Part shown: positions 9,492-16,625 of the stretch, one piece after another
Numbering within the stretch: the stretch's first letter is position 1
Layout of the letters: each line of letters begins with the position of its first letter
Source of the DNA: Gemmatimonadota bacterium
GTDB taxonomy: Bacteria > Latescibacterota > UBA2968 > UBA8231
Assembly (NCBI GenBank): GCA_018660835.1
Contig: JABJJN010000021.1
Location: forward strand, 1 to 64,000
Direction: 5' to 3'
DNA length: 64,000 nt
Program-made: the position numbers and the translations under genes
The notes under the pieces: generated by a model
The model's input: only the letters and a program-made list of their open reading frames with translations
What the model was told of the DNA's origin: nothing
Database searches by the model: none

Positions 9492-10048
9492 GCTTCGCCT
9501 TCTTTCTGGCGGAAGCGCAAAGCCTGGCCGATCAGCAGGAGTACCGCGACGCCGGCCGTGAAGATGACGCAGGTCTCACCCAGCGTGTCATAGCCGCGAT
9601 AGCTGGCCAGCACGGAGGTGACGATGTTTGGTACCCCGATCTCGTCACCCGAGGCTTGGATATAGCGCGGCGCGACATGTTGGTGGACCGGCGCCTGGGC
9701 GTCTCCGTAGCGGGGCATGTCGAGTGTGCCAAAGACCAGAAAGCCACCTGTGACGACGACAGCTAGCAGCGGCCAGACAATGGGCCGCTTTGACGGTTTC
9801 TCATCGGTCCCCACGATCAGCAGGGTGGCGAGCATGATGACCGTTGAAATACCAGCTCCCACGGCTGCCTCAGTAAAGGCCACATCGACAGCGTCGAGCA
9901 CCGTGAACAGACCCGCCGAAACGAGGCTGTAGAAACCGGAGACGATGACGACGGCAAACAGGTTGCGCAGACGCGCGATCGTGATGGCGAGAACTGCGAG
10001 GAAGAGCAGCAGCGTAAGGTCGATGATGTCTACCATCTCGATCATCAT
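9488..10048 (-). CDS. Mrp antiporter subunit equivalent to the MrpA C-terminus (DUF4040/MbhD plus MbhE)
   Basis: A 186-residue membrane protein. Residues ~5-80 match the MbhD/DUF4040 module (three helices, with VAFTEAAVGAGIST), and residues ~115-185 match the MbhE module (VPNIVTSVLASYRGYDTLGE, then a helix). In classical Mrp complexes these modules are the C-terminal third of the large MrpA; here they form a separate protein. A longer in-frame ORF reaches 10435 but would overlap all of mrpG. I therefore start at the ATG at 10048, whose ATGATGA overlaps the mrpG stop. Confidence 0.88.
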   Translation of the reverse strand: MMIEMVDIIDLTLLLFLAVLAITIARLRNLFAVVIVSGFYSLVSAGLFTVLDAVDVAFTEAAVGAGISTVIMLATLLIVGTDEKPSKRPIVWPLLAVVVTGGFLVFGTLDMPRYGDAQAPVHQHVAPRYIQASGDEIGVPNIVTSVLASYRGYDTLGETCVIFTAGVAVLLLIGQALRFRQKEGEA

Positions 10049-10401
10049 GCGCCGCCCTGGGCTGAAGCAGCCCCTTCGTCCACCAATGGATCCTGGCCAG
10101 ACATACGCGCCGCTTTGGCGATGGCATGGGTCGATGTCGGGCTCGTCAGCCACAGAATGGCGAGAATGAACAGCAGCTTCACCGTGACCAAGGTCCATCC
10201 CGCTTGCAGCATCAGACCGAAAAGGATCAGCCCCGCGCCAAGGGTGTCGGTGATGCCGGCGCCGTGCAGACGGCTGAAGAAGTCTGGCAGGCGGTGTAAA
10301 CCGATGCCACCAATGATGCAGAAGAGAGATCCCAGCATCAGCATGACCCAGCTCAGAGCATCGATCGGGCTCATGCTGTTGATAGCGGACACAGGGTCCA
10401 T
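10045..10401 (-). CDS. mrpG: Na+/H+ antiporter subunit G
   Basis: A 118-residue protein with three helices and the MnhG/PhaG signature, GGIGLHRLPDFFSRLHGAG followed by TLG, in residues ~30-55. The start codon shares one base with the mrpF stop (TGATG), and its stop overlaps the next start, so translation is coupled. Accessory subunit of the antiporter complex in the inner membrane. Confidence 0.93.
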   Translation of the reverse strand: MDPVSAINSMSPIDALSWVMLMLGSLFCIIGGIGLHRLPDFFSRLHGAGITDTLGAGLILFGLMLQAGWTLVTVKLLFILAILWLTSPTSTHAIAKAARMSGQDPLVDEGAASAQGGA

Positions 10402-10676
10402 CAGTCCGCATCCTCGGTGCTGCGCGCCAGATCACCGTATTCGATGAACTTCAGCACGGCCATGGTACCGATGAAGTTGAGGAACACATAGATCAGTGCT
10501 AAGTCGAGGAATTCAGGGCGACCTGTCAGAAAACCCAGCACGGCGATGAGTAGCACCGTCTTGGTACCTGCCATATTGACGCCAAGGATGCGATCGTACG
10601 TCGTGGGACCGAGCACGGCCCGACCAAGAGCGAGGATCATCGTGACCAATACGGCGGCCATCGTGGCGGCGAACAT
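10401..10676 (-). CDS. mrpF: Na+/H+ antiporter subunit F
   Basis: A 91-residue, three-helix protein of the MrpF/PhaF family. The N-terminal helix is followed by RAVLGPTTYDRILGVN, the conserved GPT..DR..G..N motif of the family. It lies 6 bp after mrpE and overlaps mrpG by one base. Confidence 0.92.
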   Translation of the reverse strand: MFAATMAAVLVTMILALGRAVLGPTTYDRILGVNMAGTKTVLLIAVLGFLTGRPEFLDLALIYVFLNFIGTMAVLKFIEYGDLARSTEDAD

Positions 10677-10682
10677 GCTGAC

Positions 10683-11162
10683 TCAGCCTCCCGCGCCTTG
10701 CAGGTTGGTCACGCGACGATCCATCTCGCCCGTAAGCAGATCAGCTTCCGCTTCCGCCGTTAACGCATGGATCGTCAGTTCGTCGCCTTCGATATCGACG
10801 GTGACAGTACCGGGTGTCAGCGTGATTGAATTGGCATACACGACGCGACCCAGATCATTCTGTTGTGATGCCTTGATTTTGACCAGGCGTGGAGAGATGG
10901 GCAGACTCGGTCGAAGGATTCTCCGCGCGACATCGATATTCGACTTGACGATGGCCCAGACCAGCCAGGGGACATACAGAATGAGTCGGGGGACAAGATG
11001 GATCGGAGTGCCTTCTTCGTCAGCGATTCCCATTCGCGCCGATAACCAGGCCACGAATAGACAGGAAACGACACCGAACCCGATCGTCAGCGGCTGATAG
11101 ATCCCTGACCACAACAGCCAGGTTCCGAAGAGGAGGACGATCAATGAAAGCAAGCGACCCAA
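10683..11162 (-). CDS. mrpE: Na+/H+ antiporter subunit E
   Basis: A 159-residue protein: two N-terminal helices (~5-40), a short third helix (~55-75) and a cytosolic domain. The phrases ILRPSLPISPRLVKI and SITLTPGTVTVDI are the hallmarks of MrpE/PhaE. First gene of the antiporter operon. The start is a TTG with a strong GAGGAG Shine-Dalgarno seven bases upstream. The operon promoter should lie in 11163-11380. Confidence 0.92.
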   Translation of the reverse strand: MGRLLSLIVLLFGTWLLWSGIYQPLTIGFGVVSCLFVAWLSARMGIADEEGTPIHLVPRLILYVPWLVWAIVKSNIDVARRILRPSLPISPRLVKIKASQQNDLGRVVYANSITLTPGTVTVDIEGDELTIHALTAEAEADLLTGEMDRRVTNLQGAGG

Positions 11163-11310
11163 CAGGCAACTCCTCGGGCACAGAGTTAGAGTTTATTCGT
11201 TGGTCACGGTCATCGCCGTGTGGCGAAAAAGCCGCGACAATGTATTGGAGCCCCTGGGGGGGGTCAAGCTTTTTCGGAGCTGGTTGTCGGCGATCAACAG
11301 CCACGCTAAG

Positions 11311-11337
11311 TTGAGATCCTGTAGTAGGATACTTCAA
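11311..11337. promoter_or_regulatory. Imperfect inverted repeat between mrpE and the 11381 operon
   Basis: In the 218-bp divergent region, ATCCT (11316-11320) and AGGAT (11326-11330) form an inverted repeat around a 5-nt centre, flanked by TTGA (11311-11314) and TCAA (11334-11337). It lies 44 bp before the 11381 start, where an operator or promoter element would be expected. The outer and inner arms are one base out of register, so this is a weak candidate. A run of eight G residues lies nearby at ~11256-11263. Confidence 0.3.
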
Positions 11338-11380
11338 TCACGCAGTCATCCCCGACGATCCCTGATGGAGTAGACGACAC

Positions 11381-12241
11381 ATGACAAAGAAGAGTCCGAA
11401 AAAGCCAAAGATTCGCCACATGTGCAGCATTGGCACACTGGGCGGATATGGCGGCAAGAAGGAATGGTCCGTCGACAAGAAGCTGAAGAAAATCCGCAAG
11501 GCAGGATTCGACGGATTCCTGGGCCGCGTCCATATGCTCAGCAAGCAGCAGGTCGAGGATAGCGGATTGATCTTCGCCTGTACCACCGACATGGAGGGCG
11601 TGGATGACGCCGAGCCCAAGCTGACGGCAGTAAAGGAGCATGGCGCGCGAGTCTGCAATGTGCAGATGCTCGATCACGATACGCCGACAGCGCTTGCAGT
11701 CGAGGTTGCGCGCAAGGTCATAGACGTGGGGGCCCAGATCGATCTCGATGTCTCCATCGAGGTCCATCGGGATACCTGCACGGAGACCCCGGAGAAGACG
11801 TACGCCCTGGCTGAAGGTTATGAGCAGGCTGAAGGCAAACCATTGAAGATGACGTGGGATTTCTCCCATCCTGCGGTGGTTAAGCATCTGTCACCACCCT
11901 ACTGGGATCGACTTGCGGAACGCACAGATCTCATGCGGTTGGCAAATCAATTCCACTTCCGCCCATTTAATGGCCACCACGCTCAGGTACCGGCACTGAA
12001 CGCCAAGGGCAAGTTGACCCCCGAGTTCGTCGATTTCATGGTCTTCGTCGACCGCGTCCTGGAGAATTGGCTCGAAGCGGCAGAACCTGGGCAAGAGATG
12101 TTTTCCTGTCCTGAGCAGATCGGCGGTGGTTACATGCTATCGGTCTTTGGCGATCGTTTCGACGATGTAAAGACGATTCGTACGCAAATTGACAAGTCAT
12201 TCAAGAAGCATCTGCGCACCTGGGCAAAGGCCAACGGGTGA
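11381..12241 (+). CDS. Sugar phosphate isomerase/epimerase-like TIM-barrel protein
   Basis: A 286-residue protein of the xylose-isomerase-like TIM barrel superfamily (AP endonuclease 2 fold). Putative metal ligands are in the expected places: Glu in SIEVHRDT, Asp/His in WDFSHP, His in FHFRPFNGHH and Glu in CPEQIGGG. The N-terminus is Lys-rich with no signal peptide, so it is cytosolic. The substrate is unknown; relatives isomerise or epimerise ketoses or inositol derivatives. First gene of a nine-gene run; its TGA overlaps the GTG of the next gene. It has a paralogue at 35484-36326. Confidence 0.83.
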   Translation: MTKKSPKKPKIRHMCSIGTLGGYGGKKEWSVDKKLKKIRKAGFDGFLGRVHMLSKQQVEDSGLIFACTTDMEGVDDAEPKLTAVKEHGARVCNVQMLDHDTPTALAVEVARKVIDVGAQIDLDVSIEVHRDTCTETPEKTYALAEGYEQAEGKPLKMTWDFSHPAVVKHLSPPYWDRLAERTDLMRLANQFHFRPFNGHHAQVPALNAKGKLTPEFVDFMVFVDRVLENWLEAAEPGQEMFSCPEQIGGGYMLSVFGDRFDDVKTIRTQIDKSFKKHLRTWAKANG

Positions 12242-13392
12242 GTGACGCTGAACCGAATCAGCACCCACGCGTCTTCTTGCTCGATCCGCAGCAGTTGCCA
12301 CACACCCGCAGTCGGGTTATTGAGGTGGATGAGGCGTTGGAGGCGGCAGATCGACAGCTGTTGGAGGATGCTGAGTTGGCCATGGGAGCAGGGCCTTTCA
12401 GTGTTGTCGACAAGGAAGTCGCATCACCCAGTGGCGACGAGCACGACTATGTCAGTCACAGCCCCTACTGGTGGCCGGATCCGGAGGCAAAGGATGGTCT
12501 GCCCTTTGTTCGCAAAGACGGGGAAGCCAACCTCGATCGCGAGAAGGCCGACCGCGAGGCACTTGCCGGTCTCATCAGCACGTCCAATACCCTCGGACTC
12601 GCTTATTACCTGAGCGACCACGAACGCTTCGCCCAGCACCTGGCACGGCTCGTGCGCACGTGGTTCGTCGATCCGTCGACGCGGATGAATCCGCACCTGC
12701 AATTTGCCCAGGCGATTCCCGGTGTCTGCGAAGGGAGCAGTGCCGGCATCATCGACACGGCTCAATTGCCCAGCGTACTCGATGCGGTGGCACTGATTGC
12801 TGCTTCAACGGCCTGGTCTTCGGACGACGACGACCAACTTCGACAGTGGTGCAAAGCCTTCCTCTCCTGGCTCACACAGAGCGAGGTGGGCCGCGAAGAA
12901 GCGGCCAAACCAGATCACCACGGGACGTGGTACGACGTCCAGGTGCTGGCGCTGGCGGCCTTTCTAGATGATCGGCAAACGGGACAACGCATCGCAGCTG
13001 CCGCTGCAGCACGGATCGATTCTCAAATCGATCCCGACGGGTCGCAGCCACAAGAATTGCAGCGCACGAAATCCCTCAGCTACTGTGTGATGAATCTGCT
13101 TGGTTTCTGCGACCTGGCGACATTGGCTGCTCACTTCGGGGCAGATCTGTGGCAGCATGAGGGTCCCGGGGGGAGATCGCTCAGAAAGGGGGTTCGCTTC
13201 TTGGTCGATACAGCGATCGACAGCGAGTGGCTGCATCCGCAGATCGAGCCATTCGACTATAGCCACTTTCTGCCCTTGTTGCGTCGCACCGCGATTGCCC
13301 TCAATGAGCCAGAATTCGAAGCACGTATTCTCAAGCTGCGAGACGTCGAGCCCGCAGCTGACCGAACTCAGCTTCTTTACCCCTCTGTGTAA
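12238..13392 (+). CDS. Alginate-lyase-domain protein (PL5-like)
   Basis: A 384-residue all-helical protein matching the alginate lyase superfamily (PF05426-type). Diagnostic segments are DYVSHSPYWWPDP (~68-80), MNPHLQFAQAIPGVCEG (~143-159), and DHHGTWYDVQ (~222-231) in the place of the NNH-type catalytic motif. The second Asn seems to be replaced by Asp or His, so the mechanism may differ from classical alginate lyases. No signal peptide is visible, so it may act on imported oligouronides. It starts at a GTG overlapping the isomerase gene by 4 bp. The substrate is inferred from the fold only. Confidence 0.82.
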   Translation: MSDAEPNQHPRVFLLDPQQLPHTRSRVIEVDEALEAADRQLLEDAELAMGAGPFSVVDKEVASPSGDEHDYVSHSPYWWPDPEAKDGLPFVRKDGEANLDREKADREALAGLISTSNTLGLAYYLSDHERFAQHLARLVRTWFVDPSTRMNPHLQFAQAIPGVCEGSSAGIIDTAQLPSVLDAVALIAASTAWSSDDDDQLRQWCKAFLSWLTQSEVGREEAAKPDHHGTWYDVQVLALAAFLDDRQTGQRIAAAAAARIDSQIDPDGSQPQELQRTKSLSYCVMNLLGFCDLATLAAHFGADLWQHEGPGGRSLRKGVRFLVDTAIDSEWLHPQIEPFDYSHFLPLLRRTAIALNEPEFEARILKLRDVEPAADRTQLLYPSV

Positions 13393-13425
13393 TCACTGCA
13401 TCTCCTATCGACGTGGGCCGGTGGT

Positions 13426-14664
13426 ATGAACCCAGAAATTCATGAGGATCTGATTCTCCGATTGGATCTGGTAGATGCCCGCGAACCTGTGTTGCAGGCG
13501 CTGCTGCCGGAAACTGAGCGCAGGAGCAGAGTAATGGCCCAGGCGCAACAGGGGCCGACAGACGGGCCTTTGGCGGGGTGCCTGGTTGGTGTGAAAGACA
13601 TTCTGCACGTGGATGGCTTACCGACGGAGGCTGGGACGCAACTGCCGTCATCTTTGTTTCGTGGCGCTGAAGCCTCCTGCGTACGCCTCCTGCGGACAGC
13701 GGGGGCCGTTGTGCTGGGCAAAACCGTGACAACGGAGTTCGCATATTTCGAGCCCGGCCCGACGACAAATCCCCACGATGCAGGGCATACACCCGGAGGC
13801 TCTTCCAGTGGCTCGGCTGCTGCCGTCGCCGCCGGTTACTGTCAGATTGCATTGGGAACACAGACCGTCGGTTCCGTGATTCGTCCTGCCGCCTTCTGTG
13901 GAGTCTTCGGCTTCAAGCCAACGTACGGGCGCATTGCCACGGATGGTCTGCTGCTCTGCTCGGCGTCCGTCGACACGATCGGGTTATTTGCGCCTGATGC
14001 TACCTTGATGGAACGGGCGGCGTCGGTCATTGTCGATGGCTGGTCGCCGGATGTCGACAGGCGAGGGAGACCCTTGCTGGGGGTCCCTATGGGGGCCTAC
14101 CTCGATCAGGCCTCTGCTGAGGCGAGAGATGCCTTTGAAAGACAGTTGTCGCAGTTGCAACAGGTTGGGATCGAAATACGTGAGATCGATGGTGTACTAG
14201 AAGACATCGAGCCCATCAATCTGCGTCACAGCCACATGCAGGCAGCGGAGATGGCAGCGGAACACGCGCTGTGGATGGACCAGTATCTCGATGACTATCG
14301 CCCCCGGACACGGGAACTCCTGCAGCGTGGCCGACAGGTGTCAGCGCAGCAGCTTGCTGCCGGTCGAGCTGGCCGCAGCGACCTGCGGCAACGACTGGAA
14401 GCGCAGATGACAGAGCACGGCATCGATGCCTGGGCGTGCCCTGCGGCGACGGGCCCTGCACCTGCAGGCCTTGAGTCCACGGGAGATCCTGTGATGAATT
14501 TGCCGTGGACACATGCAGGGTTGCCCGCCGTCAGTATCCCCGCAGGACAGGTTGGACACTTGCCCATTGGCCTGCAGGTAGTGGCCGCTTCGAATCGCGA
14601 CGAGACCTTGCTCAAATGGACGCAAGTCCTGGCATCGGCATTGTGGCCCCTCAATGAAGAATGA
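13426..14664 (+). CDS. Amidase-signature family amidase
   Basis: A 412-residue enzyme of the amidase signature family, with a Ser-cisSer-Lys triad. The lysine is K57 (VGVKDIL), the cis-serine lies in the GGSSSGSAAAVAAG loop (~124-137), and the nucleophile is S150 in GTQTVGSV. The usual GTDTGGS reads GTQTVGS here, a mild deviation. It probably hydrolyses a small amide; GatA is unlikely because gatB and gatC are absent nearby and the length is short. It lies 33 bp after the lyase-like gene and 23 bp before a PhyH gene. Confidence 0.88.
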   Translation: MNPEIHEDLILRLDLVDAREPVLQALLPETERRSRVMAQAQQGPTDGPLAGCLVGVKDILHVDGLPTEAGTQLPSSLFRGAEASCVRLLRTAGAVVLGKTVTTEFAYFEPGPTTNPHDAGHTPGGSSSGSAAAVAAGYCQIALGTQTVGSVIRPAAFCGVFGFKPTYGRIATDGLLLCSASVDTIGLFAPDATLMERAASVIVDGWSPDVDRRGRPLLGVPMGAYLDQASAEARDAFERQLSQLQQVGIEIREIDGVLEDIEPINLRHSHMQAAEMAAEHALWMDQYLDDYRPRTRELLQRGRQVSAQQLAAGRAGRSDLRQRLEAQMTEHGIDAWACPAATGPAPAGLESTGDPVMNLPWTHAGLPAVSIPAGQVGHLPIGLQVVAASNRDETLLKWTQVLASALWPLNEE

Positions 14665-14687
14665 AGCAATGACAAAAGGCCCAACAC

Positions 14688-15431
14688 ATGAATGACGAAC
14701 AGAAGTATCTCTTCGATCTCCAAGGTTATCTGGTCATGGATCAGGTGGTCAGTACAGACATGCTGGCAGCAGCCAATACCGCCCTCGACCGCTACGAATC
14801 GATGGCTGAATCTGACTATCCCACACCTCTGCAGCTGGGCCAGGATCGCAGTCCGGAGAATCTGTATATCTCGAACATCATCGAAGGCGATGATGCCTTC
14901 CTGCCGTTCATGGACGTGCCCCCAATTCTGGATGCAGTCGAGACGATCACGGGCGGCCCCTATCGTCTCAATCACACGTACACGATCTATCGCTGGGGTG
15001 GGGGAGTGACGCGCCTGCACATGCACGGAACACCGATCATTCCCAAGTGTCAGTACCATTGTCGCGGCGGACAGATGGTTTCCACGTTGACGAAGGTTGT
15101 GTTCCCCATGCTGGACTGCGATGAAGAGGATGGCTGTTTCGCCGTCATCCCAGGAGCCCACAAGAGCAACTTTGCCAAGCCGTGGGGACCGGAACCTGAA
15201 GACAATCCGCCACTACAAGCGGTTCCGGCGAAGGCGGGGGATGCCATCATCTTTACAGAAGCTCTCACGCACGGATCGACGGTCAACGTTTCCAGCCGTC
15301 CGAGACGAACTCTATATTTCTGCTACTCTATCGGTTACATGCCCGACTGGGGTGGGCAGGGGCTGGTCTTCAGTGATGGTTTCAGTGATCGTCTGTCTGC
15401 ACCTCGCCAGGAACTGATTTCTCTCAAATAG
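14688..15431 (+). CDS. PhyH-family dioxygenase-like protein with non-canonical HxH iron motif
   Basis: A 247-residue protein of the phytanoyl-CoA dioxygenase family (Fe(II)/2-oxoglutarate cupin). The segment LDCDEEDGCFAVIPGAHKSNF (141-161) and the distal histidine in ALTHGS (H195), followed by RPRRTLYF, are family features. At the usual HxD position it reads H111-M-H113 (TRLHMHGTP), so the Asp ligand is missing. It may bind iron differently or not hydroxylate. It starts 8 bp after an AAAGG Shine-Dalgarno and lies in the nine-gene run. The substrate is unknown. Confidence 0.82.
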   Translation: MNDEQKYLFDLQGYLVMDQVVSTDMLAAANTALDRYESMAESDYPTPLQLGQDRSPENLYISNIIEGDDAFLPFMDVPPILDAVETITGGPYRLNHTYTIYRWGGGVTRLHMHGTPIIPKCQYHCRGGQMVSTLTKVVFPMLDCDEEDGCFAVIPGAHKSNFAKPWGPEPEDNPPLQAVPAKAGDAIIFTEALTHGSTVNVSSRPRRTLYFCYSIGYMPDWGGQGLVFSDGFSDRLSAPRQELISLK

Positions 15432-15484
15432 TAATGCCGGATCGTGCGTTCGAAGAGCGCCTGTCTCCAGGAGAACCGAGTGCC

Positions 15485-16351
15485 ATGTTGAGTCAGCAAC
15501 AGATCGATCACTACCAGGACAAGGGATATCTCGGCGTCGAGGGGGTGTTCTCAGCCCAGGAAGTTGCCGAGTTGCAACGGGTGACGGACGAATTTGTCGA
15601 GAAGTCCCGCGAGGTGACACAGCACACGGCGGAGTATGATCTGGAACCCGATCATACACCTGAGATGCCGAAGTTGCGCCGACTCAAGAGTCCGGTAACG
15701 AGTCATCCCGTCTACGAGGCGGCTCTGCGCAACGACAAGGTTCTCGACATTGTCTCGCGGCTGGTGGGCACCGAAGCGGTCCGCTACAATGGCAACAAGC
15801 TGAACATGAAGTCCGGTGGTTTCGGCTCTCCTGTAGAATGGCATCAGGACTGGGCGTTTTATCCTCACAGCAACGACGATCTACTGGCCGTCGGCATCTG
15901 TATCGACGCCATGTCAGAAGAAAATGGATGTCTGATGGTGATGCCGGGGTCACACAAAGGGCCGGTTCTCGACCATCACCAGGACGGACACTTTGTGGGC
16001 GCCGTGACGGATCCCGACTTTGACGACAGTGCTGCAGAGAAGGTTGAACTCGCCGCTGGAGGCATCTCCATCCACCACGTACGCGCTCTGCACGGATCAC
16101 TGCCGAATCGGTCGCCTGATCCACGACGTCTGCTGTTGTTCCAATACGCATCTGGCGATTCGTGGCCCTTGCTGGGCACTGATTGGGAAGGGTTCACCAA
16201 GTCGTTTCTGCGTGGCGAACCGAGTCAGCGCGTGCGTGTCGAGCAAGTACCCGTGCAACTTGCTCTACCGACGTCGCTAAAGGGTGGGTCGATCTATGAG
16301 ACACAAACCGTGCTGAAGGCCTCGACGTTCAAAAACACAGCAGGCGACTGA
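15485..16351 (+). CDS. Phytanoyl-CoA dioxygenase (PhyH) family protein
   Basis: A 288-residue Fe(II)/2-oxoglutarate-dependent oxygenase. The facial triad is visible: HxD in VEWHQDWAF, the MPGSHKGP turn, and the distal His in VRALHGSLPNRS with an Arg downstream for 2-oxoglutarate. The ORF could start at 15434, directly after the previous stop but without a ribosome site. I prefer 15485, with AGGAG 12 bases upstream and the typical opening LSQQQIDHYQDKGYL. The native substrate cannot be read from sequence. It is 19 bp from the next gene. Confidence 0.88.
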   Translation: MLSQQQIDHYQDKGYLGVEGVFSAQEVAELQRVTDEFVEKSREVTQHTAEYDLEPDHTPEMPKLRRLKSPVTSHPVYEAALRNDKVLDIVSRLVGTEAVRYNGNKLNMKSGGFGSPVEWHQDWAFYPHSNDDLLAVGICIDAMSEENGCLMVMPGSHKGPVLDHHQDGHFVGAVTDPDFDDSAAEKVELAAGGISIHHVRALHGSLPNRSPDPRRLLLFQYASGDSWPLLGTDWEGFTKSFLRGEPSQRVRVEQVPVQLALPTSLKGGSIYETQTVLKASTFKNTAGD

Positions 16352-16370
16352 TGTCAGGAAGAATTGCTGG

Positions 16371-16625
16371 ATGTTGGATCTGACAAATTATCTCATCGCC
16401 AATCCTCTGGTGGCGGTAGGGTTGGGCATTCTCGCCTTGCTCGTGCTGCACAATCTGCGTCGTGGTCAGCCGCGTATCGCTGTCGGCATGGCGATGCTGA
16501 TCTGTGTCACTGTCTTCTACATTTTTCGCCAGATGGCTGCTGACGCAGAAGCTGAGGCGGTGCTTTGGGAGCAGACCTCGGAAGAGATCGCCGCGCCGCC
16601 GGCGTTGGTAGAGGCACCGGAGTGA
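16371..16625 (+). CDS. Small membrane protein, function unknown
   Basis: An 84-residue protein with two hydrophobic helices (~9-25 and ~37-52) separated by a basic loop (HNLRRGQPR), and an acidic C-terminal tail. I do not recognise a family. Coding status is supported by its fit in the operon: it begins 19 bp after a PhyH gene, and its TGA overlaps the GTG of the HD-domain gene (GTGA). It may anchor or partner the HD protein, which is inference. Confidence 0.62.
   Translation: MLDLTNYLIANPLVAVGLGILALLVLHNLRRGQPRIAVGMAMLICVTVFYIFRQMAADAEAEAVLWEQTSEEIAAPPALVEAPE

Noticed and set aside
11306..11887. A 193-residue minus-strand ORF opposing the isomerase gene
   Set aside because: Overlaps the start of a well-supported TIM-barrel gene and has no ribosome site or recognisable domain.
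12238..14664. Amidase considered as GatA of the tRNA amidotransferase
   Set aside because: No gatB or gatC nearby, shorter than typical GatA, and placed in a catabolic run. A general amidase-signature enzyme is more likely.
14295..15161. A 288-residue minus-strand ORF spanning the amidase and PhyH genes
   Set aside because: Opposes two genes with clear catalytic motifs, crosses their boundary, and shows no domain.
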